Source of the DNA: Herpetosiphon gulosus
GTDB taxonomy: Bacteria > Chloroflexota > Chloroflexia > Chloroflexales > Herpetosiphonaceae
Assembly: GCF_039545135.1 (NCBI RefSeq)
Contig: NZ_BAABRU010000014.1
Location: 1-64,000 of the forward strand
DNA: 64,000 bases
Reading direction: 5' to 3'
This document shows, piece after piece, positions 16,879 to 25,214 of this stretch. A program made the position numbers and the translations under genes. Each line of letters starts with the position of its first letter. Positions within the stretch are counted from its first letter, which is position 1. The notes below the pieces were generated by a model. The model had not been told where the DNA came from. It was given only the letters and a program-made list of their open reading frames with translations, and did no database searches.

Positions 16879-18513
16879 TTAACCAATCAACAATTCATCG
16901 GAATCAAGATCAGGCGATTGGCTGCGTTGGGCTGCAACTGGAATGCGCAAGGTAAAGTTCGAGCCTTGATCCACGATGCTCTCTACCGAAATTGCGCCGC
17001 CAACTTGTTGCAAAATACCATAAACAACAGAAAGCCCAAGCCCCGTTCCCGTCACACCTTTAGTGCTAAAGAATGGCTCAAAAATACGTTCGCGATGTTC
17101 GGGGGGAATCCCAATTCCGCTATCTTCAACATTGACAAAAATTTGCCCCTTTTGATGGGCCGTGCGAATGGTCAATTTGCCCCCATCGGGCATCGCATCA
17201 ATCGCATTGCGCACCAAATTGATCAAAACTTGCTTGCAGGCATCGCTGCTAATGTTTGGCGCTGGCAGATCGGTCGCCAACTCTTGGTACAGTTTAACAT
17301 TGGCTTTATCAAGTTGTGGTTTGGTGATGTGCATCAGTGAAATAATCAAATGATTGAGATCTGGCGGCACACCATCATTATTGGGCTGATAGAAATTCAC
17401 CAAGGTATAGAGCAACCGTGCAATCCGCGCCACTTCTTCATCTAGCCCTTGCACCAAATCGCCAAGTGCCGTGCCAGGCGTATGTTGTTGGGCCACCAAC
17501 TCCAAGCCCGAGCGAATAATCGCCAGCGGATTGTTGATTTCGTGAGCCAGCGAAGCCGCCATTCGCCCCATGCCCGATAATTTTTCCGCCTCAACCAAGC
17601 GCCCTTGGGTTTCGCGCAATGCGCTGTAGGTGCGGGCATTGTGCAAGGCAATCGAGGCATAGTCGGCCAGCATCTGCATCAAACGCTCATCGCCTTCGTC
17701 GAAGTTGCGGCGATGGGTTGTCGCGGCGACGGTCAAAACCCCCAAGGCCTCAGTCCCAACCAGCAACGGCACCATGAGCACAGCTTGGGCCAAATAATTA
17801 GCTTGCACCCGAATCCCATCGCGCTCAGAATTGATTCGAATTGGTTTGTTAGTTTTGATTGTGCGCGTCGCCAGCTCGTAATCGGTATGTTTGCTTAGCT
17901 CACGCAAATGCAATGGATTAATATTGTGTGAGGCTCGCACAACCAACTGATTATCATCAATTAATTGGACAAAGCCCTCATCGGCATTCGAAAGAAAGAC
18001 CGAGGCTTCAACAATTCGTTCAAGCAAATTGCTGGCATCAAGTTGGGCGGTTACAGCCTTACCAACCCGATGCAAAACCGTTAATTGGCGCACTTGGCCT
18101 TGTAATTGACCAAGCAAGATTTCTTTTTCACGTTGTAAACGCCACTCACGCAGCGCCCGATCAATCGCCTGAGCAACATCTTGCGGCTCAAAAGGCTTGA
18201 TCAAATAATCGCGCACGCCCATTTTGAAGGCCGTTACAGCGATGCGCTCGGAACCTTCGGCGGTCATCAGCAAAATTGGCACGGTATTGCCATCGGTGCG
18301 CAGCTTGCGCAGCAAATCCAACCCGGTGGTATCAGGCAGTTGATAATCGAGCAAAATGAGGTGCGGATGATGTTGGGTAATCGCGTTTAGCCCATTTCGC
18401 CCAGTTTCAGCCAACACGACCTGATAGCCCAGCGAACGCAATTGAGCCTGAAGTTTGACCCGAATTGCTTCGCTATCGTCGATCACTAGAATCGTTTCTT
18501 GACCACTTGCCAT
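16879..18513 (-). CDS. Receiver-GAF histidine kinase
   Basis: A 544-residue cytoplasmic kinase. The N-terminal receiver (ILVIDDSEAIRVK, phospho-acceptor in LILLDYQLPD, YLIKPFEPQD) is followed by a linker helix, a GAF domain (about 165-300), a HisKA of the AtoS/NtrB type with SLAHEINNPLAIIRS (His about 324), and a C-terminal ATPase (NLVRNAIDAM, GIGIPPEHRERIFEPFFSTK, GTGLGLSVV). It is the first gene of a two-kinase operon: the next kinase starts 4 nt past this stop. The arrangement suggests a phosphorelay, where each receiver could be modified by a partner. No DNA-binding output gene is adjacent. Confidence 0.92.
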   Translation of the reverse strand: MASGQETILVIDDSEAIRVKLQAQLRSLGYQVVLAETGRNGLNAITQHHPHLILLDYQLPDTTGLDLLRKLRTDGNTVPILLMTAEGSERIAVTAFKMGVRDYLIKPFEPQDVAQAIDRALREWRLQREKEILLGQLQGQVRQLTVLHRVGKAVTAQLDASNLLERIVEASVFLSNADEGFVQLIDDNQLVVRASHNINPLHLRELSKHTDYELATRTIKTNKPIRINSERDGIRVQANYLAQAVLMVPLLVGTEALGVLTVAATTHRRNFDEGDERLMQMLADYASIALHNARTYSALRETQGRLVEAEKLSGMGRMAASLAHEINNPLAIIRSGLELVAQQHTPGTALGDLVQGLDEEVARIARLLYTLVNFYQPNNDGVPPDLNHLIISLMHITKPQLDKANVKLYQELATDLPAPNISSDACKQVLINLVRNAIDAMPDGGKLTIRTAHQKGQIFVNVEDSGIGIPPEHRERIFEPFFSTKGVTGTGLGLSVVYGILQQVGGAISVESIVDQGSNFTLRIPVAAQRSQSPDLDSDELLIG

Positions 18514-18659
18514 AGGCTCGCCGTTCTACAATGCTCAACAAGGAGATTCTCGCCAAAATCATACGACAGAGAAGCGTAGAACGCAAGGACAAATGAAAAG
18601 TCAAAAGGCAGAAGTCAAAAAGCAAAAGAATATAAAAGCTAGAGACAAAAGCTTGAGAT

Positions 18660-18770
18660 GATTTAACCGCAAAGGAACACGAAGAGCACTAAACTTATAG
18701 GACAAAAGCCTTAGCGTTCTTAGCGTTCTTCGTGGTTTCAATCCTTTGCGCCTCTGCATTAAATTAATCC
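18660..18770. repeat. Dispersed CACGAAG/CTTCGTGG inverted repeat (R3)
   Basis: Complementary arms of the type AACCGCAAAGGAACACGAAG (from 18662) and TTCTTCGTGGTTTCAATCC (18726-18744), then GCGCCTCTGC, flank an AT-rich centre. Related copies are at 22110-22147, 27400-27428, 29157-29212, 31417-31455 with 31553-31575, and 46304-46320 with 46426-46445. Only non-coding places carry them. Confidence 0.6.
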
Positions 18771-18774
18771 TGCC

Positions 18775-19605
18775 CTAGACGACCAGATTATCGATTAAAC
18801 GGGTTTTGCCGATGCGCACTGCCAGTGATACCAACGCGCCTTGCTGATTGATCGTGGCTAGTTCTTGCAAGCTGCGCGGATCGGCGATGCTAACATAATC
18901 GACTTGGGCTAGTGGCTCTTGAGCCAGCGTTGCTAGCATCAATTGGCGAATAGCCTCAGCATCGGTTTGGCCAGCAGCATAGGCGGTTTGAGCGGCTAGC
19001 AATGCCCGATAAAGCACCGGAGCTGCTGCGCGTTGCTCAGCATTTAGGTAACTGTTGCGGCTGCTCATCGCCAAACCATCGGCCTCACGAATCGTCGGGG
19101 CGATTATCACTTCTACAGGTATAGCCAGATCGCGCACAAATTGGCGAATAACGACGGTTTGCTGGGCATCTTTTTGACCAAAATAGGCTTTGGTTGGCTG
19201 AACGACATTAAATAGTTTGGTCACAACCGTGGCTACGCCGCGAAAATGGCCTGGGCGGCGAGCGCCCTCAAGTGGTTCGGTCACTCCTTCGACTTCAACA
19301 TAACTGCTAAATCCCGCTGGATAGATTTCTTCGACGCTGGGCATCCAGACCAAATCGCAACCAGCCGCTTCTAACAACGCTAGGTCGCGTGGCGTATCCC
19401 GCGGATAGCTCGCAAAGTCTTCGTTGGGGCCAAACTGGGTTGGATTGACAAAAATCGAGGCGATCGCCACTCCGTTTTCGGCTTTGGCTTGTTGAACTAA
19501 GCTCAGATGCCCAGCATGCAAAAAGCCCATGGTTGGTACAAAACCAACCTCAGCCCACTGGCGACGCGCCGCCCGAACTGCTTCAATCGTTGTTACAACT
19601 TGCAT
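18775..19605 (-). CDS. panC: Pantothenate synthetase
   Basis: A 276-residue PanC, which joins pantoate and beta-alanine using ATP in vitamin B5 synthesis. Motifs are complete: VPTMGFLHAGHLSLV (ATP site), FVNPTQFGPNEDFASYPR, GHFRGVATVVTKLFN, YFGQKDAQQTVVIR and AMSSRNSYL. ATG 19605 is preceded by GAGGAA. Extending to 19662 would add residues unlike the family. panB and panD are not in the window, so it is transcribed alone here. Its upstream side is an unusually long AT-rich spacer. Confidence 0.97.
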   Translation of the reverse strand: MQVVTTIEAVRAARRQWAEVGFVPTMGFLHAGHLSLVQQAKAENGVAIASIFVNPTQFGPNEDFASYPRDTPRDLALLEAAGCDLVWMPSVEEIYPAGFSSYVEVEGVTEPLEGARRPGHFRGVATVVTKLFNVVQPTKAYFGQKDAQQTVVIRQFVRDLAIPVEVIIAPTIREADGLAMSSRNSYLNAEQRAAAPVLYRALLAAQTAYAAGQTDAEAIRQLMLATLAQEPLAQVDYVSIADPRSLQELATINQQGALVSLAVRIGKTRLIDNLVV

Positions 19606-20582
19606 TATTAGTTCCTCAGCCACAAAAACGCTTGCTAACAAATATCTTAATTCAATCTGCACGAAAGCGCCAAATTGGCAGTTTTGTAACGGGAATTTTT
19701 AATTTATACCAAGTTTTGCCTAACATTTTGATAACACGAAATGACTTTTTTTGATTGAGGCTTGCTTAATCTCAGCTTGGGCATGATATAGATCTGGATG
19801 TTTTATTAAAAAAATCTAAAAAATTAAGTTGCGTTAATTATTTAACTATGTTAGCATCATGCACATATGAACAAATTTGCATGAATATGAAAGTATTCCA
19901 ATGACTGTAATAAGTTTCTATTGATGTAATTTGTTAAAACATGAATTGACAAAAAATGATTATTTCGAGCCTAGTCGGAATTATTGAGAATCATTCTTGG
20001 TTAAATTAACCTAAGTTTGGCTCAGATTTTGATAGAATTAATCATTCGATTGTCTAATTTATTAATGACGGTAATGACTTAGAAATGATGGATTGAACAT
20101 TATTTCTATGATCTAGTTCGATTTGTGCTGAATGATTTATCTTGGCATCTTATTATTCCTGCTATTCGGCACACACTTTTTTTTAGGCTTTGTTTTTAAT
20201 GATTGTTAAGGATTTACCGATTGATTTAATTATTGTGATGCGCCGAAGCGTTGCAATGTCGTTGCTAGGGATCGAAACATCGCTGGATGGGAGTTGTGCT
20301 TGGGAGCGGTCTCAAACAGCGTATTAAGTATTGTAGAGGTCAGGATTCAGTAATTAAGAGCATTGGGATGCCCTCACCCCCTCGCCCGCACGCGAGCGAG
20401 GGGGAATTGCTCCAAGAGTGCTACTCTCGCCCGCCGCAGGGGGCAGGGGGGTGAGGGACAGAATTGGTTGCGAACTTGATGAACCATCATACATAGCCAA
20501 ACGTTAATGTATGTTCTTCATAATTTCAATCGATCTGACCCCTAGCATCTGACGGCTGATCCCTCAAACAAGGAGTTTACCA
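19606..20582. other. Long non-coding spacer, AT-rich over its first two thirds
   Basis: There is no credible gene in this nearly 1-kb spacer. From about 19740 to 20230 the sequence is markedly richer in A and T than its surroundings and dense in stop codons in all frames. A TTGACA occurs at 19947-19952 without a clear -10 partner. After 20330 come an R2 repeat fragment and a degenerate MITE-like element, then the PL1 leader with AAGGAG at 20570-20575. It may hold promoters for both flanking genes, decayed DNA or an undetected small RNA. Confidence 0.6.
20351..20492. mobile_element. Degenerate MITE-like element, copy B
   Basis: The centre keeps GATGCCCTCACCCC and GGGGGGTGAGGGA arms, and the right end reads GGTTGCGAACTTGATGAACCAT. 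The left terminal repeat is barely recognisable, so the boundaries are approximate. Confidence 0.45.
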
Positions 20583-22043
20583 ATGAAATTATCAATTGCC
20601 CGACGTTGGGTTATTGCCACCGGCTTAGCCACTGCCTTGATTGGCGCAATCCAAAGCCCAATCACCAATGCCCAAACTAGCCTCAGTTGCCAAGTTAATT
20701 ATGTGGTTACCAACCAATGGGGCGGCGGGTTTCAAGCCGATGTGGTGGTGCGCAACACCGGAACCAGCGCGATCAACGGCTGGACGGTTGCTTGGAATGC
20801 TGCCAGTGGTCAGCAAGTTGGCCAAATGTGGAACGCCACCTTTAGCCAAAGTGGCACGCAGGTTAGTGCTAAAAATGTTGATTGGAACGCTAGCATTGCG
20901 GCTGGTGGGAGCCAAAGCTTTGGGTTTACTGCCACCACGACTGGGAGCTTGGCCGTGCCAAGCAGCTTTACAGTCAATGGCGTTGTTTGTGGCGGCAGCG
21001 TTAGCCCAACCGCAACCCGCACGCCAGCAGCGACCGCCACGCGGACTCCAGTTGCCACGGCAACCCGCACGCCAGCCGCGACCGCAACCCGCACACCTGT
21101 GGCAACAGCAACCCGTACTCCAGTTGCCACTGCTACCGTCGTTCCAACCAATCCACCTGTGAGCAATGGTTTGATTGGCTGGGCCACGGTTGCGGGCGCA
21201 GGTTTGAGCACAACCACTGGCGGTGCAGGTGGCAGCACGGTTACCGCAGTTAACTTTACTGAATTACAAAACTATGCCAAATCATCATCACCCATGATTA
21301 TCAAGTTCTCAGGCACGATGCAAGGTACGCTGACCGTCGCCTCGAACAAAACGATCATCGGCAGCAATGGAGCCTTGATTCAAGGTAATGTCAAGATCTC
21401 AAACTCACAAAATATTATTCTGCAAAATTTTGCGATCAACGGCAATAGCTGCTCAAGCTACGATAACTGCCGTGCTGGCAGTGATGCCTTGGGGATTAGC
21501 AATTCGCACCACATTTGGGTTGATCATTTGACGATTACCAATGGACAAGATGGCAACTTCGATATCAATAATGGCTCCGATTTCATCACAGTTTCGTGGA
21601 GCAAATTCGGCTATACCACCAACAAAGAGCATCGTTTCTCGAATTTGATTGGTAGCTCGGATGATGCTGCCTCAACCGATAGCGGTAAATTAAACGTGAC
21701 CTTCCATCATAACTGGTGGTTTGGTGGGGCAATGCAGCGCATGCCACGCACGCGCTTCGGCAAAATTCACGTATTCAATAATTTGTACACCACCACGGGC
21801 AACGATTATTGTGTTAGCTCAGGCTATCAGTCCAAAGTGTTGCTCGAAAATAATGCCTTTATCGGGGTCAATACACCGCACCGCTTGCACGATGGCGATC
21901 TCAAGGCCGTGGGCAACCTCTACCAAAATACCAGCGGCGACCAAATTAGCACTGGTGTTGCCTTCACGCCGCCCTACAGCTACAGCGCCGATTTGGCTAG
22001 CTCACTCAGCAGTTCAGTTCAGGCTGGTGCAGGGGCGAAGTAG
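20583..22043 (+). CDS. Secreted pectate lyase (PL1) with N-terminal CBM2
   Basis: A 486-residue secreted enzyme that cleaves polygalacturonate by beta-elimination. The signal peptide spans about residues 1-31 and ends near TNAQT. Residues 33-135 are a CBM2 cellulose-binding module (CQVNYVVTNQWGGGFQADVV, INGWTVAW). A Thr/Pro linker of repeated TATRTPAA/TATRTPVA units follows (about 140-190). The PL1 beta-helix has HHIWVDHLTITNGQDGNFDI, SWSKFG, VTFHHNWWFGG and RMPRTRFGKIHVFNN, the last carrying the catalytic Arg region. AAGGAG precedes the ATG. The CBM2 DNA is nearly identical to that in the next gene, pointing to recent duplication or conversion. Confidence 0.93.
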   Translation: MKLSIARRWVIATGLATALIGAIQSPITNAQTSLSCQVNYVVTNQWGGGFQADVVVRNTGTSAINGWTVAWNAASGQQVGQMWNATFSQSGTQVSAKNVDWNASIAAGGSQSFGFTATTTGSLAVPSSFTVNGVVCGGSVSPTATRTPAATATRTPVATATRTPAATATRTPVATATRTPVATATVVPTNPPVSNGLIGWATVAGAGLSTTTGGAGGSTVTAVNFTELQNYAKSSSPMIIKFSGTMQGTLTVASNKTIIGSNGALIQGNVKISNSQNIILQNFAINGNSCSSYDNCRAGSDALGISNSHHIWVDHLTITNGQDGNFDINNGSDFITVSWSKFGYTTNKEHRFSNLIGSSDDAASTDSGKLNVTFHHNWWFGGAMQRMPRTRFGKIHVFNNLYTTTGNDYCVSSGYQSKVLLENNAFIGVNTPHRLHDGDLKAVGNLYQNTSGDQISTGVAFTPPYSYSADLASSLSSSVQAGAGAK

Positions 22044-22429
22044 TACGAGGGGTCAGGGGCTAGGATTCAGGGGTTAGAACATAGAATAGAGCAGAGAACA
22101 TAGCATTAACCTTCGCGTTCTTCATGTTCTTTAGTAGTTTCAATCGACCTAGCTGTAATGGTTTATTGGATTAACAACCCGTTCTCGTGCCCTCACCCCC
22201 ATCCCCGCTCCCACTGCGGCGGGAGCGGGGATGGGGGTGAGGGCACGGTTCCCCCTCGCCTCGCGTGCGGGAGCGGGGGCTAGGGGTGAGGGCATGCTGG
22301 CCGTTGTTAACGCGATAAACCATTACACCTAGCCCCTAGCCTCTGATCCCTGATCGCTCAAGAGTGGTTTCAAGCGTCCTAGCCCCTAACCTCTGATCCC
22401 TGACCTCTCAAATAAGGAGTACCAAAACC
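22044..22429. other. Repeat-filled spacer between the two lyase genes
   Basis: No gene is present. In order it holds an R2 repeat (22047-22078), an R3-type piece with TTCATGTTCTTTAGTAG (22120-22140), a full MITE-like element (22154-22327), two further R2 copies (22328-22412) and the AAGGAG of the PL11 gene at 22414-22419. Almost the whole spacer is repeat sequence. Confidence 0.7.
22154..22327. mobile_element. MITE-like element, copy C (complete, 174 bp)
   Basis: The 25-bp terminal inverted repeats match at 22 positions: left end TGTAATGGTTTATTGG (22154-), right end GCGATAAACCATTACA (-22327). Both sides carry the same six bases, CCTAGC (22148-22153 and 22328-22333), as expected of a target-site duplication. 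The centre is GC-rich and itself palindromic (GCCCTCACCCCCATCCCCGC with its complement). It encodes no protein. Confidence 0.75.
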
Positions 22430-24745
22430 ATGAACTATCGCTGGCGAATTTGCCTGCTATTAATTGCAATCTTACTGAGTAGTTTGAGTTATACCAACAC
22501 CAATGCCCAAACTGGCTTAAGTTGCCAAGTTAATTATACGATCACCAACCAATGGGGCAGTGGGTTTCAAGCCGATGTGGTGGTGCGCAACACTGGAACC
22601 AGCGTGATCAACGGCTGGACAGTTGCTTGGAGTGCTACCAGCGGCCAACAAATTGGCCAAATGTGGAATGCAACCTTTAGCCAAAGTGGCAGCCAAGTTA
22701 GTGCCAAAAACGTTGATTGGAATGCGAACATCGCCGCTGCTGACAGCCAAAGCTTTGGATTTACCGCCACCACGACTGGGAACTTGGCCGCACCTAGTAG
22801 TTTTACGGTCAATGGTGTTGTTTGTGGTGGCAGCGTCAGCCCAACGGCAACTACTCCAGCGGCAACGCGCACGCCAACCAGTGTTCCGACGGCCACTCGT
22901 ATTGCCACCAGCATACCAACCGTAACCAATGCTGCAACCAGCGTGCCGACGGCAACCCGCACACCAACCAGCGTGCCGACAGCCACCCCAAGCACAACCA
23001 CAGGCCGCCAAATGGAAAAACTCAATCGTGGGATTATCAGCGTGCGCCAAGGCAGCAATAATTTTGTGAGCTGGCGCATGTTTGGCACTGATCCTAGCTC
23101 GATTGGCTTTAACCTCTACCGTGGCACAACCAAAGTTAACGCTAGTCCAATTACCAATGCCACCAGCTATCTGGATAGCGGCGCGGCGGCCAATAGCGTT
23201 TATACGGTGCGACCTGTGCTTGATGGGGTTGAACAAACTGCCTCAGAAAATTCGCTTAATTTTGCCAATGGCTATCTCGATGTGGCGTTGCAAATTCCGG
23301 CTGGTGGCACAACTCCCGATGGCGTAGCCTACACCTACACCGCCAATGATGCCAGCGTCGGCGACCTCGATGGCGATGGTCAATACGAAATTGTCTTGAA
23401 ATGGGACCCAACCAATTCCAAGGATAATTCGCAATCTGGCTATACTGGCAATGTCTATCTTGATGGCTATAAATTGAACGGAACCCGTTTATGGCGCATC
23501 GATTTAGGTCGTAATATTCGGGCTGGGGCGCATTACACCCAATTTATGGTCTACGATTTGGATGGTGATGGCAAGGCCGAAGTTGCCGCCAAAACTGCCG
23601 ATGGCACGCGCGATAATGCAGGTACAGTGATTGGCAATGCCAGCGCTGATTATCGTAACTCCAGCGGCTATATTCTTTCTGGCCCTGAATATTTGACCGT
23701 GTTCAATGGCCAAACTGGCGTGATTCGCTCGACCGTCAATTATGATCCTGCGCGGGGCACGGTTTCGGCGTGGGGCGATAGCTATGGCAACCGCGTTGAT
23801 CGCTTTTTGGGTGGAATTGCCTACCTCGATGGTCAACGCCCTAGTTTGATTATGAGCCGTGGCTACTACACTCGCAGCGTAATCGCTGCCTGGGATTTTC
23901 GCAATGGCAGCCTGACCAAGCGTTGGACTTTCGATAGCAATGTATCGGGCAGCCAATATGCTGGTCAAGGTAATCATAGCCTTTCGATTGCCGATGTCGA
24001 TCAAGATGGTAAAGATGAGGTTATCTTCGGAGCCATGACGATTAATGATAATGGCCAGCCGCTGTGGAATACCCGCAACGGTCACGGCGATGCCATGCAC
24101 GTCGGCGATCTCGATCCAAGTCGGGCTGGCTTAGAAGTATATAAAGTCAGCGAAGATGCATCCAAGCCTAGCTCGTGGTTTGCCGATGCCCGCACAGGCC
24201 AAATTTTGTGGCAAACAGCAGCAGGCGGCGACAACGGGCGCGGCGTTTCGGGCGATATTTGGGCGGGCAGCCCAGGCGCTGAATCGTGGTCATCGATGGA
24301 TAGCAATTTGCGTAGCGTCAGCGGCGCAACCCTTGGCCGCAAGCCATCGGCCACCAACTTCTTGATTTGGTGGGATGGCGACCCAGTCCGTGAATTACTC
24401 GATGCCACCCGCATCGACAAATATGGCACAGCGGGCGATACGCGCTTGTTGACTGGCAGCAATGTTAGTTCCAACAACAGCACCAAATCCACTCCAGCGC
24501 TCAGCGGCGATATTTTGGGCGATTGGCGCGAAGAGGTGATTTGGCGGACCAGCGATAACACGGCACTACGAATTTATTCAACCAGCACCAGCACCAACCG
24601 CCGCATCTTCACCCTGATGCACGATGCCCAATATCGAGTGGCGATTGCTTGGCAAAACACCGCCTACAATCAGCCGCCGCATCCCAGCTTTTTCTTGGGC
24701 GACGGCATGAGCAACCCACCGCAACCGAGTATCTACTTGCGCTAA
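22430..24745 (+). CDS. Secreted rhamnogalacturonan lyase (PL11) with N-terminal CBM2
   Basis: A 771-residue secreted lyase acting on the rhamnogalacturonan-I backbone of pectin. The signal peptide covers about residues 1-26 (WRICLLLIAILLSSLSY, then NAQT). CBM2 follows (CQVNYTITNQWGSGFQADVV, about 30-132), then a Thr/Pro linker (PTSVPTATR units, about 135-190). The PL11 domain opens with RQMEKLNRGIISVRQGSNNF, with VGDLDGDGQYEIVLKWDPTN, YDLDGDGKAEVAAKTADGT and IADVDQDGKDEVIFGAM; these Asp-rich loops bind calcium in the family. AAGGAG is at 22414-22419. It is probably a functional partner of the PL1 gene, since both attach to plant wall through the same module. Confidence 0.93.
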   Translation: MNYRWRICLLLIAILLSSLSYTNTNAQTGLSCQVNYTITNQWGSGFQADVVVRNTGTSVINGWTVAWSATSGQQIGQMWNATFSQSGSQVSAKNVDWNANIAAADSQSFGFTATTTGNLAAPSSFTVNGVVCGGSVSPTATTPAATRTPTSVPTATRIATSIPTVTNAATSVPTATRTPTSVPTATPSTTTGRQMEKLNRGIISVRQGSNNFVSWRMFGTDPSSIGFNLYRGTTKVNASPITNATSYLDSGAAANSVYTVRPVLDGVEQTASENSLNFANGYLDVALQIPAGGTTPDGVAYTYTANDASVGDLDGDGQYEIVLKWDPTNSKDNSQSGYTGNVYLDGYKLNGTRLWRIDLGRNIRAGAHYTQFMVYDLDGDGKAEVAAKTADGTRDNAGTVIGNASADYRNSSGYILSGPEYLTVFNGQTGVIRSTVNYDPARGTVSAWGDSYGNRVDRFLGGIAYLDGQRPSLIMSRGYYTRSVIAAWDFRNGSLTKRWTFDSNVSGSQYAGQGNHSLSIADVDQDGKDEVIFGAMTINDNGQPLWNTRNGHGDAMHVGDLDPSRAGLEVYKVSEDASKPSSWFADARTGQILWQTAAGGDNGRGVSGDIWAGSPGAESWSSMDSNLRSVSGATLGRKPSATNFLIWWDGDPVRELLDATRIDKYGTAGDTRLLTGSNVSSNNSTKSTPALSGDILGDWREEVIWRTSDNTALRIYSTSTSTNRRIFTLMHDAQYRVAIAWQNTAYNQPPHPSFFLGDGMSNPPQPSIYLR

Positions 24746-24772
24746 ATTGATCTAGCTCAAATTTAAGCACCA

Positions 24773-24805
24773 AAGGCCGAGGAATTTCCTCGGTCTTGAT
24801 TTTTA
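24773..24805 (+). terminator. Rho-independent terminator after the PL11 gene
   Basis: A 10-bp stem with one G-U pair (24773-24782 with 24788-24797) around AATTT is followed by GATTTTTATC, 28 nt beyond the stop. Confidence 0.85.
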
Positions 24806-24986
24806 TCAGTTTTTCGACCAAATTTCAGTTATATCGTGGCACTTCTGACACCCATAAAATGTACTTTAGGGGGTGCAGGGGGATGAAAACCCACTGCGTT
24901 TCCCGCCTTGAGGCGGGACGGAAGGGTGGTGAAAATGATGCAATCACCAAGTGAATTGAAACCATTTGCATAGCCTTTTTATCAAC

Positions 24987-25015
24987 TTGACAGAGTTTCG
25001 GCTTAACGGCACAAT
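24987..25015 (+). promoter_or_regulatory. Candidate promoter of the GH3 gene
   Basis: A perfect TTGACA (24987-24992) is followed after 17 nt by CACAAT (25010-25015), four of six bases of the -10 consensus. The -10 abuts a LacI-type operator. Confidence 0.55.
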
Positions 25016-25029
25016 TGCAAGCGCTTACA
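25016..25029 (+). promoter_or_regulatory. LacI/CcpA-type operator
   Basis: TGCAAGCGCTTACA has the perfect central palindrome AAGCGCTT and the TG...CA ends typical of LacI-family operators. It directly follows the candidate -10, so a bound repressor would block initiation. Confidence 0.6.
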
Positions 25030-25037
25030 GAATATCC

Positions 25038-25061
25038 GTTAACGATACCGGAAACGTTACC
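25038..25061 (+). promoter_or_regulatory. Two further operator-like palindromes
   Basis: GTTAACGATACC (25038-25049) and GGAAACGTTACC (25050-25061) lie side by side. The second is a near-perfect palindrome around AACGTT with the central CG typical of LacI-family sites. Confidence 0.45.
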
Positions 25062-25214
25062 GAAAGCAAAAATCAGCGGTTTCACCCAAATTATGCTAGC
25101 CCAAGCTCAAAAAATCACGATCCTGCATGCGTGGCAACTGCCATTTCTGGGCTGTCGAATGGCAATTGCTGACTTGACTATGACAGTCATCTGGCTCAAT
25201 GAGGACAAACGAAT

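Larger units (their letters stand above)
24746..25214. other. Regulatory spacer upstream of the GH3 gene
   Basis: No gene is seen. The spacer contains the PL11 terminator (24773-24805), a 7-bp hairpin TCCCGCC-TTGA-GGCGGGA (24901-24918) of unknown role, and a promoter with LacI-type operators (24987-25061). About 150 nt of leader then runs to the GH3 start. Confidence 0.6.

Noticed and set aside
20810-21238. 142-codon open frame on the minus strand across the PL1 linker
   Set aside because: It is the antisense of the repeated TATRTP linker; its low-complexity product has no ribosome-binding site or domain.
22822-23061. Plus-strand out-of-frame ORF over the PL11 linker
   Set aside because: A by-product of the low-complexity linker; the frame of the full lyase is continuous across it.
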